55,058 nucleotides of DNA from Sphaerochaetaceae bacterium (GCA_028532915.1 JAQQAI010000050.1:1-55058), one strand, 5' to 3'; numbered from the stretch's first letter, positions 1 through 7,861 are shown. Translations and numbers: made by a program. The notes: a model not told the origin generated them from the sequence alone.

Positions 1-26
1 ACATAAGTTATGAGTCGTAGTATCTT
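1..26 (+). promoter_or_regulatory. Truncated promoter of the first secreted paralogue gene
   Basis: The window opens with ACATAAG, which matches positions 4-10 of the TTGACATAAG element found before two paralogous genes (931 and 1738). At the matching distance there is a GTA followed by a -10-like TATCTT (21-26). The TTG of the -35 would lie just outside the window. This is inferred from alignment with the other two promoters. Confidence 0.5.
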
Positions 27-85
27 GTGGTCAGATGATACAGAAAGTTAAGTCATCTGAAGAAGAATATTAAGGAGAATTTGAT

Positions 86-706
86 ATGAAAAAAATTATT
101 GCTATCTTATTAGTTTTGGTAGTCGGGTTTGCAGCATTTGCCGCTGTTGGAGATGCAACATTGACATTGAACAGTACTGTTGCTGGTCAATTGTACCATG
201 GATTTACTAGTTCAACCTATACTACTGGTGCAGCGCTTAAAACTGCTTTTACAACAGGTGGAGAAGATGGTGATGAATCGCTCACAGTAGATTTTGCTGA
301 TGATGCTGCTCAGGATGTTGGTTATTACAACTTTTATACAACTGGGAATTTTACAGCTACTGTAGATTTGACCCTTTCACCACTTTCTTATAGTGATGGA
401 ACTTCAACGTACTATGTTCCTTACACCTTGGGATATACTGCAGCTAATGATGGGGCTTCTGGGGCTGGTTCAATAGCTTTTGCTGCTGGTACTAAGAGTT
501 TTGCAAGCGCTGCGGTTTCAACAACAGCTATTGCTGATGTCACTGTCGATGATATTTTCACTGCAAATGGTGCTGGTCTCAGATGGAGATCTATTGGTCT
601 CACAGTTGACTTTGATGCAACAGATATTGATGAATTCGGGCTTCCTGAAACAGCATCTGGACAATCTTTTACGGGTACAATTATCGCAGCAGTAACTGCT
701 GAGTAA
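86..706 (+). CDS. Small secreted beta-rich protein, paralogue 1
   Basis: The 206-aa product starts with a clear Sec signal peptide (MKK, hydrophobic core, AFA-AVG cleavage region near residue 20). The mature part is rich in Thr, Ser, Ala and Gly with alternating hydrophobic residues, as in a beta-sandwich or fibre subunit, and has no cysteine. It ends in a terminal strand, GTIIAAVTAE, like the ends of the three genes that follow. AAGGAG at 72-77 supports the start. It is the most diverged and longest of the four paralogues. I do not recognise a named family. A secreted surface, periplasmic or fimbria-like structural protein is an inference from composition and from the tandem arrangement. Confidence 0.7.
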   Translation: MKKIIAILLVLVVGFAAFAAVGDATLTLNSTVAGQLYHGFTSSTYTTGAALKTAFTTGGEDGDESLTVDFADDAAQDVGYYNFYTTGNFTATVDLTLSPLSYSDGTSTYYVPYTLGYTAANDGASGAGSIAFAAGTKSFASAAVSTTAIADVTVDDIFTANGAGLRWRSIGLTVDFDATDIDEFGLPETASGQSFTGTIIAAVTAE

Positions 707-737
707 ATCAAAGACTTCCAAAAAATATACGTTATAC

Positions 738-768
738 ACACACCTGAGAAATCGGGTGTGTTTCTTTA
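738..768 (+). terminator. Terminator after paralogue 1
   Basis: A 7-bp hairpin (ACACACC 738-744, GGTGTGT 755-761) is followed by a T-rich tail, so paralogue 1 is probably a monocistronic unit. Confidence 0.75.
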
Positions 769-930
769 TATCCGCTGATGTTGCAGCTGCAGGATTTATA
801 GGCTATTAAATGTTAACTTATGTTATAACTTATACATTGCTAAAAATTGTATAATTGCATATAAAACAATAAAATAAAAAAAATTTATTGGAAAATTATA
901 GAATTAAGATGATTTGAAAGAGCCAATCTG

Positions 931-959
931 TTGACATAAGAAATATTGGTTAGTACACT
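931..959 (+). promoter_or_regulatory. Promoter of paralogue 2, predicted leaderless
   Basis: TTGACA (931-936), a 17-bp spacer and TACACT (954-959) form a good sigma-70-type promoter. Six bases after the -10 comes the ATG at 966, so the message should start on or next to the start codon. TTGACATAAG and the GTAC before the -10 recur before paralogue 3. Confidence 0.7.
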
Positions 960-965
960 AGTAGT

Positions 966-1487
966 ATGAATAAGATTAAAAAGATATTTACAATCATATA
1001 TATATCAATTTTTGCAGGGGCGGCACTGTTTTCGACGGGTGTCGGGACCTCTTCTCTGGAGCTGACCGGAAGCGTTGGTCCCAGGTTGCTTCTGGATGTG
1101 ACGCAGACTCTCGGAGCTACTCCCGGTGTGTATACATCGATTCCCTTGGATGATGGTGATATTCTCATGGACGAGTCGGGTATCGGGGTGAATGTGGGAG
1201 ACTGGAGTGTGAGCAGCAATACAGATGTGGATCTTCTCCTTCGGGTCTCTTATGATACGTTCCAGACGACTGTGGAAGGTGATCTTTATTCGATTCCGTA
1301 TATTATCAATAATGGTACAAGCTGGGTCGATTCCGGAGATGAATTTGTTGATCTTGTGAGAGTGAACGGTTCGTACCGGGAAAGCGAGAACTCCGGTTCA
1401 ATCTATTTGAAGAGGGTTGATAACGATACCTATCCGCCAAGTGTTGATTATGTCACCTCTATTACCTTTTCTCTAGAAAGCGAGTAG
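966..1487 (+). CDS. Small secreted beta-rich protein, paralogue 2
   Basis: The 173-aa product has an N-terminal signal peptide (residues 1 to about 25). The mature part begins GVGTSSLELTGSVGPRLLLD, which aligns with the GTGSLNVFGLIGEGDLEFSV start of paralogue 3. A central GIGVNVGDWSV matches GVEVGNWVF of paralogue 3 and GVDIGTWTL of paralogue 4. It ends SITFSLESE, the family's terminal-strand pattern. No Shine-Dalgarno precedes the ATG, and the promoter places the transcript start at the ATG. The function is unknown. A secreted structural or adhesive beta-sandwich protein is an inference. Confidence 0.7.
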   Translation: MNKIKKIFTIIYISIFAGAALFSTGVGTSSLELTGSVGPRLLLDVTQTLGATPGVYTSIPLDDGDILMDESGIGVNVGDWSVSSNTDVDLLLRVSYDTFQTTVEGDLYSIPYIINNGTSWVDSGDEFVDLVRVNGSYRESENSGSIYLKRVDNDTYPPSVDYVTSITFSLESE

Positions 1488-1800
1488 CACCTGTCCTCTG
1501 TTGTCGGAAGTTTTTCGGTAAAATTTCTTGCCTGGTGTATTTTTGACATCATATATGACACAATCGGGTTGAACTATCAAATACTAGATGAATACATCAA
1601 CACTTGTTTATATGAATAAGATCATGTGATGTCATATGAGGTAAAAATAATAAGGAAATATAACTGTTTGACTGTAAATAAGTTATTATTTAAATTGATA
1701 ATACTTTTAAAAAAGTTGGTAATATTGAACTTTGCTATTGACATAAGTAACAAGTGGGTGTACTTTTTATCTATAAAGTTTTTTATAAAGGAGATCATAT
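1488..1800 (+). other. 313-base AT-rich intergenic region before paralogue 3
   Basis: I see no gene here. A TTGACA at 1543-1548 has no -10 at a usable distance. A TGACATCATATATGACA-like stretch (about 1544-1561) and a related TGTGATGTCATATGA (about 1625-1640) could be binding sites, but nothing proves it. The last 63 bases hold the promoter and ribosome binding site of paralogue 3. Confidence 0.5.
1738..1766 (+). promoter_or_regulatory. Promoter of paralogue 3
   Basis: TTGACATAAG (1738-1747) repeats the ten bases seen at 931-940. After a 17-bp spacer the -10 is TACTTT (1761-1766), again preceded by G in a GTAC context. The poor -10 suggests that the shared bases matter for an activator or a particular sigma factor. 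AAGGAG at 1788-1793 serves the ATG at 1801. Confidence 0.6.
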
Positions 1801-2322
1801 ATGAAAAAGATATTAGTTTTGAGCGTACTGCTTGTCCTGGTTGTTTTCGGAGTGAGCGCAGCTACTGTAGGAACAGGATCACTGAACGTGTTCGGTCTTA
1901 TCGGTGAAGGAGATCTTGAGTTCTCAGTAAACCAGACACTTCTCGTAGCTGACAGAATAGACTTGATCAATGACGCCGATGTACAGTCCACCGGTTCCGG
2001 TGTGGAAGTAGGTAACTGGGTATTCGATGCTGAGAATCAGGCAGCTGCTGTTGATTACACTGTAACATACACCTATGATGCATTGACTCAGGGCGGAGCT
2101 TCTCCTGATACAATCGCATACGAACTTTTGATCGATGATGGTACATCAGCCGCCACCAAGGTCAGCGGTGAAACGACGACTTTCACAGCTACTTCAGGTA
2201 ACTACAATACATCCAGAGATGTTCTTGTAAGACTGACTGCTGCCGGTGAAACTGCTGCTGCTAGCGCTGCTGCAAGTTCAAACTACAATTCAACTGTAAC
2301 TGTAGAACTGAGCACTCTCTAA
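1801..2322 (+). CDS. Small secreted beta-rich protein, paralogue 3
   Basis: The 173-aa product has a textbook signal peptide (MKK, hydrophobic core, VSA-ATVG near residue 21). The mature part holds the family blocks GTGSLNVFGLIGEG, GVEVGNWVFD, VDYTVTYTYDAL and a C-terminal strand NSTVTVELSTL. Paralogue 4 repeats the same blocks, so the two come from a duplication. It is acidic, has no cysteine and is strongly Ala/Thr/Ser-biased. AAGGAG lies 7 bases before the ATG. A hairpin follows the stop. The function is unknown; the general type is extracytoplasmic beta-structure. Confidence 0.72.
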   Translation: MKKILVLSVLLVLVVFGVSAATVGTGSLNVFGLIGEGDLEFSVNQTLLVADRIDLINDADVQSTGSGVEVGNWVFDAENQAAAVDYTVTYTYDALTQGGASPDTIAYELLIDDGTSAATKVSGETTTFTATSGNYNTSRDVLVRLTAAGETAAASAAASSNYNSTVTVELSTL

Positions 2323-2343
2323 GTTTTAGTTGGAATGATAAAC

Positions 2344-2370
2344 AAGGCACCAGTTCTGGTGCCTTGATTT
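2344..2370 (+). terminator. Hairpin between paralogues 3 and 4
   Basis: AAGGCACC (2344-2351) pairs perfectly with GGTGCCTT (2358-2365) over a 6-base loop, followed only by GATTT. The weak T tail and the absence of a clear promoter before paralogue 4 suggest a leaky terminator that lowers expression of the downstream gene. Confidence 0.6.
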
Positions 2371-2389
2371 GCATATGGGGATACCTGCC

Positions 2390-2923
2390 ATGAAAAAGTC
2401 ATTAATAATAGTTATCACGATGGTATTCATCGGTATGGGCCTATCTGCCGCCGACCCTATCGGTAGCGGATCTATCAGCTTCAACGGGCTGATCGAGGCC
2501 GGGCTTTACTTCACCGTGTCCGAGGTTGATCCTCAAGTATATAACCTGATAGAGAATGAGGACCTTCAACCGGATGGAGATGGTGTTGATATAGGAACAT
2601 GGACGCTGCGTGTCGACAACCCTCCCGTGGAGGAGACTGATTATACTGTCACCTATTCTTACGATTCACTCAGTTCGGAAGAGACTTCCGATACGATAGA
2701 ATTCATCATCCTTGAGAGAAAAGATGATGAAACGTTGGATGTTGCTGTCGAGAAAGAACATCTCAGTTCTTCTTCTATCACGATCTCAAGCGGATCGGGT
2801 TTGAATGTTGATACCCGCATATTATCGGCAAGATTGACGGTAGACGGGGCTGCAGATGCTCTCTTAGCCGCAGCTTCCGAGTTTTATCAGGCAGAAATAA
2901 CAATTGCATTAGCAGCTGAATAA
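2390..2923 (+). CDS. Small secreted beta-rich protein, paralogue 4
   Basis: The 177-aa product starts at MKKSLIIVITMVF, which gives a proper signal peptide ending LSA-ADP; upstream TTG or ATG codons (2369, 2375) would only add a polar stub. The mature part carries GSGSISFNGLIEAGLYFTV, GVDIGTWTL, TDYTVTYSYDSL and a terminal EITIALAAE, matching paralogue 3 block for block at clearly lower identity. No promoter of its own is obvious, so it is probably read through the hairpin at 2344-2365. The function is unknown. Confidence 0.68.
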   Translation: MKKSLIIVITMVFIGMGLSAADPIGSGSISFNGLIEAGLYFTVSEVDPQVYNLIENEDLQPDGDGVDIGTWTLRVDNPPVEETDYTVTYSYDSLSSEETSDTIEFIILERKDDETLDVAVEKEHLSSSSITISSGSGLNVDTRILSARLTVDGAADALLAAASEFYQAEITIALAAE

Positions 2924-2950
2924 ATAATTCTTTTCAATTGGCGAAATCCG

Positions 2951-2959
2951 TGCCATAAT
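2951..2959 (+). promoter_or_regulatory. Extended -10 promoter for a putative small RNA
   Basis: TGCCATAAT is an extended -10 (TG, one base, CATAAT at 2954-2959). The transcript would begin near 2966. No good -35 is present at 17 bp, as is common for extended -10 promoters. Confidence 0.45.
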
Positions 2960-2965
2960 TTAAAA

Positions 2966-3078
2966 GCTAGATGCTCTTGGTGTAATGCGGAAGTTATATC
3001 AGGACGCATGGACATAAGGTCGCTCCTTATGCTCTTGAGGAGGTGCCGCCCATCCCCTGTCGGGGAGGCGGTTTTTTT
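2966..3078 (+). ncRNA. Candidate structured small RNA, family not recognised
   Basis: About 113 bases between a predicted start near 2966 and a strong terminator. Local helices are visible: ATGCG 2985-2989 with CGCAT 3005-3009; CATAAGG 3013-3019 with CCTTATG 3025-3031 over a 5-base loop; and the terminator stem. ATGCTCTTG occurs twice (2971-2979 and 3029-3037). No open reading frame with a ribosome site is present. I could not match it to SRP RNA, 6S, tmRNA, RNase P or a riboswitch I know. It could instead be a structured 3' end of the paralogue 4 message. Confidence 0.45.
3046..3078 (+). terminator. Strong rho-independent terminator
   Basis: CCGCC and TCCCC pair with GGGGA and GGCGG around a short loop, followed by seven T. 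The T run is on the + strand, so it ends + strand transcription and faces the convergent ROK gene. Confidence 0.85.
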
Positions 3079-3083
3079 ATGTC

Positions 3084-4235
3084 CTACTGATGGTTCAGCT
3101 GCTGCAGAAATGAACGATGGAACACAAGTTCGTCGAGTGCTGCAACGGCAGTTCCGATGATTCCTCCCCGGTCTTTCAAAAGAGACCTTTCAATAGATAT
3201 GTTGTTATTGACGATAGGAGGACATTTTCCATTGAAGGTGTCTACCAGATGATCGAAGTAGATGTCATCAAGAAGAGAGATCCCTCCGCCGATGATGATC
3301 GTATCGGGCCTTACTATCGCACAGGTCGATATCAGAGCATCGGCAATGTAGGTGACGCTGTCCATAAGGATTCTTCTTTTGTTTTTATCGCTCTGAGCTT
3401 CTTCACACAGTTTCTTCACCGAATTTCCCTGAGATGAGAATGAGGAAAGATACTCTCCCGAGGCGACAGTTTCAAGACATCCCGTTCCCCCGCATCTGCA
3501 TCTGTGAGAATCGCAGACGACGATGTGACCGAACAGGGCTTCACGAAAGATCTTTCTGCCGGGAGCGAGGAAGGCACCGCTTATATGCTGTCCCCAGTTC
3601 ACGTAGAAAAGACGTTTGTCGGCTACGGTCGGAGAGAACCACTGCTCTCCGCGGATCATTGCAACGACATTGTTCTCCACTATAACCGGCAGACCGCTGT
3701 ATTTTTCCAGTGCATAGGCGAATGGAACATCGTTCCACTGCCAGCTCTGATGGGACAGTATCGTTCCTGTCGAGCTTTCAACCTCGGCTCCGATAGAGAC
3801 TGAAAGACCCAGGATCTCCTGTGGTTCGGAGATTCTTTTCTGGTATGATCTGGTCGTTTTTATGATGAGAGCGAGGATTTCCTCCACTGTCGGGTTCGAA
3901 GGTGTCGAAAAACGCTCGAATCGCAGAAGTTCTCCGGCAAGATTTACCAGTGCGAGCCGTATATTGCGCAATCCGATATCTATTGCTATCACAAAATAGC
4001 GGTCCTTTTTGAGTCTTAGCGGAATCGATGGTCTTCCCGCTTTCTTCTGCAGGGGATCGAGTTCTTCGATGATTCCTTCCAGAAGAAGTGATTCGACGAT
4101 CTCGCCGGTGCTCACTTTATTGAATCCCAGCTCTTTTGCGATCTGAGTCCGGGATATTTTTCCCTTTGTCGCTATAGTGTTCAATATTCTGAGGCGGTTA
4201 AGCTGTCGTACGTCGTTGATCCGGGTAAATTTCAC
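3084..4235 (-). CDS. ROK-family transcriptional repressor (NagC/XylR type)
   Basis: The 383-aa product has an N-terminal winged helix-turn-helix (residues about 8-65, LRILNTIATKGKISRTQIAKELG) followed by a ROK sugar-kinase-like domain. The ROK zinc signature CRCGGTGCLE lies around residues 246-255, and an ATP/sugar-fold start VIAIDIGLRNIRLALV near residue 83. Proteins of this type sense a sugar or sugar phosphate and repress sugar-use genes. No sugar gene is adjacent, so the target is unknown. The start is a GTG without a Shine-Dalgarno; TTAACA (4265-4270) and TATGAT (4242-4247) with a 17-bp spacer put the transcript start at the GTG. It is divergent from htpG. Confidence 0.9.
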   Translation of the reverse strand: MKFTRINDVRQLNRLRILNTIATKGKISRTQIAKELGFNKVSTGEIVESLLLEGIIEELDPLQKKAGRPSIPLRLKKDRYFVIAIDIGLRNIRLALVNLAGELLRFERFSTPSNPTVEEILALIIKTTRSYQKRISEPQEILGLSVSIGAEVESSTGTILSHQSWQWNDVPFAYALEKYSGLPVIVENNVVAMIRGEQWFSPTVADKRLFYVNWGQHISGAFLAPGRKIFREALFGHIVVCDSHRCRCGGTGCLETVASGEYLSSFSSQGNSVKKLCEEAQSDKNKRRILMDSVTYIADALISTCAIVRPDTIIIGGGISLLDDIYFDHLVDTFNGKCPPIVNNNISIERSLLKDRGGIIGTAVAALDELVFHRSFLQQLNHQ

Positions 4236-4241
4236 CTGATA

Positions 4242-4270
4242 ATCATATACGAGTTAGGAAAGATTGTTAA
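4242..4270 (-). promoter_or_regulatory. Promoter of the ROK repressor, predicted leaderless
   Basis: On the minus strand TTAACA, 17 bp, TATGAT, then six bases to the GTG at 4235. Both hexamers match consensus at five of six positions. Confidence 0.65.
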
Positions 4271-4278
4271 GAAAAACG

Positions 4279-4307
4279 TTGTCGATACACGAATTTTTCA
4301 CTATGTT
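4279..4307 (+). promoter_or_regulatory. Promoter of htpG
   Basis: TTGTCG (4279-4284), 17-bp spacer, TATGTT (4302-4307). Here a short leader with GGAGG (4336-4340) follows, unlike the leaderless divergent gene. No CIRCE-type inverted repeat is visible. Confidence 0.55.
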
Positions 4308-4345
4308 ATTACCGTACAATCAAGAACATGCTTTTGGAGGAACTC

Positions 4346-6208
4346 ATGGAGCAAAAGAAATTCAAAACCGAAGTGTCTGAACTGCTGCACTTAATCATCC
4401 ACTCTCTTTATTCACACAAAGAGATATTTTTAAGAGAACTGATAAGTAATGCCTCAGATGCCCTTGATAAACTCAAATATCAGACCCTTACAAACCCTGA
4501 ATTCAAAGATCTCTCTTTCGATCCCCACATCGATATCTCCTTTGATGGTGAAGGTAAGAAGAAGACCCTCACAATCAAAGATAACGGTATCGGAATGAGC
4601 CACGATGATCTGGCAAATGATCTGGGAACGATCGCACGGTCGGGAACCAAAAACTTCCTCAAGAACCTCTCAGATGAGCAGAAGAAGGATTCGAACCTCA
4701 TCGGTCAATTCGGTGTGGGATTCTACAGTACCTTCATGGTCGCTTCGAAAGTCGAGGTCATAAGTAAGAAAGCCGGTTCTGACGAGGCCTGGAAATGGTC
4801 TTCTACCGGAAAAGGTGTTTTCAATCTTGAAAAAGTGGAGGCCGAGGAGCAGGGGACAACGATCATCGCCCATCTGAATGAAGAGGGTGATGAGTATGCG
4901 AACAGATGGACACTCGACAGACTGATCAAGCGTTATTCGGACCATATCGCATACCCGATTTATCTTTCCTATGATCAGGATACCTATGACGATAAAGGGA
5001 AGAAGACCGGTTCCGAGCATAAGCGTGAGCAGGTGAACAGTGCCGCTGCACTGTGGAGAAGAAACAAGAGCGAACTTACCGCAGAGGATTACAATGAGTT
5101 CTACAAGAATACATCGTATGACAGTGAGGATCCTCTCTTCTATATCCATACACAGGCTGAAGGAGTCAACAACTATACCACTTTGTTCTATATTCCTTCG
5201 AAAGCTCCGTTCGATCTCTATAATGCCGATTACAAAAGCGGTGTCAAATTGTATGTGAAGAGAGTGTATATCACAGACGATGAAAAGGAACTTCTGCCGA
5301 CCTATCTCCGGTTCGTCCGCGGGGTCATCGACAGCGAAGACCTTCCTCTCAATGTCAGCAGAGAAATCCTGCAGCAGAACAGAGTCATGAGCAACATCAG
5401 AAACGCTTCTGTGAAAAAGATTCTCAGTGAACTGAAGAAACTCTCCGAACAGAATCCCGAACTCTATGCAAAATTTGCCGAGCAGTTCAACAGACCTCTG
5501 AAAGAAGGGTTGTACAGTGACTTTGCAAACAAAGACACCCTTCTGTCTCTGGTAAGGTTCAAAAGCTCCGAGGTCGAAGGGCTGACCAGTCTGGCAGCAT
5601 ATAAGGAGAGAATGAAAGAAGATCAGAAGAACATCTACTATCTTGCCGGAGGAAACGAGGCAACGATCAGAAGATCTCCTTTACTTGAAGGATATAAGAA
5701 GAAGGGGATCGAAGTCCTTCTCATGGTCGATGATATCGACGATATCGTAGTTCCTTCGATCGGAACATACGAAGAACTTCCTCTGAAGGCTATCAACAAG
5801 TCCGGAGCTGTCGAAGATCTCGATGAGAAGGATGAGAAAGAAAATAATGAAGATGGCGAAAGTGTCGTGAAGAAGATGAAAGACGCTCTGAAAGACAGAG
5901 TCAAGGACGTTGTGATCTCCTCGAGACTTGTCGATGCTCCCGCTGTTGTCGTCGTCGATGACAATGATATGTCCGTTCAGATGCAGCAGATTCTCAAACA
6001 GATGGGACAAAACGATCTTCCTGAAAGCACTCCGATTCTCGAGATCAACCTTACACACCCTATGGTTAAGAAGATAAAAGATTCCGAAGATGCCTCCTAT
6101 ATCGAGAATATGAGTCAGATCCTGCTGGACAGTGCTCTTATTAACGAAGGTGTCAATCTGAAAGATCCGGCAGATTTCGTATCACGACTGCAGAATCTGT
6201 TATCATAG
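4346..6208 (+). CDS. htpG: Molecular chaperone HtpG (Hsp90)
   Basis: The 620-aa product shows the GHKL ATPase motifs of Hsp90 in order: ELISNASDALDK near residue 35, DNGIGM, the lid segment LGTIARSGT, and GQFGVGFYSTFMVA. The middle domain (YIPSKAPFDLY, RGVIDSEDLPLNVSRE) and the C-terminal dimerisation domain follow. Length is normal for bacterial HtpG. The start at 4346 is preferred over 4328 because the Shine-Dalgarno GGAGG lies between them. It is a cytosolic ATP-dependent folding helper in stress. An acidic, Glu/Asp/Lys-rich stretch around residues 490-520 looks like a flexible linker. It is a single-gene unit ending in a terminator. Confidence 0.97.
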   Translation: MEQKKFKTEVSELLHLIIHSLYSHKEIFLRELISNASDALDKLKYQTLTNPEFKDLSFDPHIDISFDGEGKKKTLTIKDNGIGMSHDDLANDLGTIARSGTKNFLKNLSDEQKKDSNLIGQFGVGFYSTFMVASKVEVISKKAGSDEAWKWSSTGKGVFNLEKVEAEEQGTTIIAHLNEEGDEYANRWTLDRLIKRYSDHIAYPIYLSYDQDTYDDKGKKTGSEHKREQVNSAAALWRRNKSELTAEDYNEFYKNTSYDSEDPLFYIHTQAEGVNNYTTLFYIPSKAPFDLYNADYKSGVKLYVKRVYITDDEKELLPTYLRFVRGVIDSEDLPLNVSREILQQNRVMSNIRNASVKKILSELKKLSEQNPELYAKFAEQFNRPLKEGLYSDFANKDTLLSLVRFKSSEVEGLTSLAAYKERMKEDQKNIYYLAGGNEATIRRSPLLEGYKKKGIEVLLMVDDIDDIVVPSIGTYEELPLKAINKSGAVEDLDEKDEKENNEDGESVVKKMKDALKDRVKDVVISSRLVDAPAVVVVDDNDMSVQMQQILKQMGQNDLPESTPILEINLTHPMVKKIKDSEDASYIENMSQILLDSALINEGVNLKDPADFVSRLQNLLS

Positions 6209-6232
6209 CAGATCATGTAACGAATAAATTAA

Positions 6233-6264
6233 TAGAGATGGGTCTGACGGCTCATCTCTTTTTC
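6233..6264 (+). terminator. Terminator of htpG
   Basis: AGAGATG pairs with CATCTCT over a roughly 12-base loop, followed by TTTTCTTTTC. Confidence 0.8.
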
Positions 6265-6338
6265 TTTTCCTTGCCTGTGCCTGTTAAAACCGGTATGATT
6301 TACATAATTGAAATGATATAAAATTCAGGGGGTGTCAG

Positions 6339-7172
6339 GTGGAAAATCAGGTTCAGCTTCGTTCGATATGGGATTCTGTCGTTCTGTGGTTCAATGAACA
6401 GGCGGTCGATGTCGCATGGAATATTATCGGTATCATTCTGATCTTCATCATAGGGCAGATTCTGATATCGTGGTTCAAGCGGGTTCTCAAAAGACTGTTT
6501 GCGAGGACAAAGAAGATCAATGATCTGATGGAGAGACTTCTCAGCAGAACCCTTGTCGGTTTTGCCCAGCTGATTCTCATCATGATCATCTTAGGCCGGC
6601 TGAATGTCGATCTTGCTCCTGTGATCGCGGGATTGGGAGTGACCGGGTTCATTCTAGGATTCGCCTTCCAGGAGACGATAGGGAATCTTCTCGCCGGTGT
6701 GATGATCGCGATCAACTCCCCGTTCCGGGTCGGTGATTATGTCGAGATAGGATCGATCAGCGGCAGCGTGAAGGATATGGATATGATGAGTGTGACTCTG
6801 GCGACTCCCGATAATAAAAGAGTCGTGATGGCTAATAAACTTATCTGGGGTCATGCCATAGTCAATTACACATACACAGACAACCGTCGTGTGGAGATGG
6901 GCGTGTCGATAGCGTATGACAGTGATGTCGATAAGGCCAAGGAGCTGATCGCTTCGATTCTCGCCGGTTATCCCGAGATACTTGCAGACCCGAAACCTGT
7001 TATCGAGGTAGGCAAGCTTGGAGACTCTTCTGTCGATATCGTAGTAAGACCATGGTCGAAGCCTGCCGACTACTGGACTATCTTCTTCAGGTTCCAGCAG
7101 GATGTTCTGGAAAAATTCAGAGAAGCGAAGATCGAGATTCCTTTCCCTCAGCTGGATGTTCATTCCTCCTGA
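6339..7172 (+). CDS. Small-conductance mechanosensitive channel, MscS family
   Basis: The 277-aa inner-membrane protein has a first hydrophobic segment around residues 22-42, a second around 70-90, and the pore-lining TM3 with its hinge, AGLGVTGFILGFAFQETIGN, around residues 95-115. The beta domain (NSPFRVGDYVEIGSISGSV) and the cytosolic alpha/beta vestibule follow. Such channels open on hypo-osmotic shock and release solutes. Length and order match the standard three-TM MscS. It starts at GTG, with AGGGGGT just upstream. It lies between htpG and convergent rlmE, probably monocistronic. Confidence 0.93.
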   Translation: MENQVQLRSIWDSVVLWFNEQAVDVAWNIIGIILIFIIGQILISWFKRVLKRLFARTKKINDLMERLLSRTLVGFAQLILIMIILGRLNVDLAPVIAGLGVTGFILGFAFQETIGNLLAGVMIAINSPFRVGDYVEIGSISGSVKDMDMMSVTLATPDNKRVVMANKLIWGHAIVNYTYTDNRRVEMGVSIAYDSDVDKAKELIASILAGYPEILADPKPVIEVGKLGDSSVDIVVRPWSKPADYWTIFFRFQQDVLEKFREAKIEIPFPQLDVHSS

Positions 7173-7183
7173 CGGGGTGGTAT

Positions 7184-7801
7184 CTAGTCTATTTCCCTGT
7201 TCTCTTTAAGATCCAGACCGATGAGGAAGAGTTCGAAGGAGTCTGAACGGCTTGCTTTCGGTTTGAACCCCTTAGCTTTGGTGAAGACCTTTCTCATCTG
7301 CTGGAGCAGACGGGCCTCTCCGCCCCCCTGAAAGATCTTGATGACAAGATTGCCGTGAACTTTCAGCTGTTCGAGAGCAAGATAGAAAACACTTTCACTC
7401 AGGTATTCGCTGCGTGATGTGTCTACAGAGCGGTTTCCCGTAGTCATGGGAGCCGCATCACTTATGATCACATCATAAGGACCCTCTTCGGTGAGCTGAC
7501 TGCGGATTTCGGGACTGAAGGCATCGCCGGTGATGCTTTTCACATTGAACGGGACAGGGTTGAGATTGAGCGGGTTAAGGTCGACTGCGATGATACTTCC
7601 GCTATCTTTGAGGATCTTCTTCTGAACGTATAAAGTCCACGAGCCCGGTGCTGCACCGACATCGAGAACCTTGTCCCCTTTTCTGATGAGCTTATGCTGC
7701 ATCTGCATCTCTTCCAGTTTATAGACGCTGCGGGCCGGATATCCTTCTTTGCGTGCTTTCAACGTATAGAAATCTGCCTTATCTCTTCTGCTCTTTGCCA
7801 T
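7184..7801 (-). CDS. rlmE: 23S rRNA (uridine-2'-O-)methyltransferase RlmE (FtsJ/RrmJ)
   Basis: The 205-aa product has the FtsJ fold: SARSVYKLEEM region with the catalytic Lys near residue 28, the SAM-binding motif VLDVGAAPGSWT (about residues 47-58), DVIISDAAP with the catalytic Asp, KIF with the second Lys, and a final SRSDSFELFLI Glu. That completes the K-D-K-E tetrad of the family, which methylates the A-loop uridine of 23S rRNA. Length is normal. There is no Shine-Dalgarno; TTATCA, 18 bp, TAGAAT, six bases and then the ATG suggest a leaderless message. Confidence 0.94.
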   Translation of the reverse strand: MAKSRRDKADFYTLKARKEGYPARSVYKLEEMQMQHKLIRKGDKVLDVGAAPGSWTLYVQKKILKDSGSIIAVDLNPLNLNPVPFNVKSITGDAFSPEIRSQLTEEGPYDVIISDAAPMTTGNRSVDTSRSEYLSESVFYLALEQLKVHGNLVIKIFQGGGEARLLQQMRKVFTKAKGFKPKASRSDSFELFLIGLDLKENREID

Positions 7802-7807
7802 ACAGCG

Positions 7808-7837
7808 ATTCTACCATGAATCGAGTTCAGGTGATAA
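7808..7837 (-). promoter_or_regulatory. Promoter of rlmE, predicted leaderless
   Basis: Minus-strand TTATCA (7832-7837), 18-bp spacer, TAGAAT (7808-7813), six bases to the ATG at 7801. Confidence 0.5.
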
Positions 7838-7861
7838 GGGGCGTATGCTGTTACTTTCGGG

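Noticed and set aside
1543-1564. A fourth TTGACAT promoter in the region before paralogue 3
   Set aside because: No -10 lies at 15-19 bp, and the TAAG extension is missing.
1626-1907. 93-codon reading frame across the paralogue 3 promoter
   Set aside because: It has no ribosome site, runs out of frame into paralogue 3 and has an AT-driven composition.
2966-3078. Signal recognition particle RNA or another known house-keeping RNA
   Set aside because: The length fits, but the SRP core GGAA loop with its flanking asymmetric bulges is not present in the right order.
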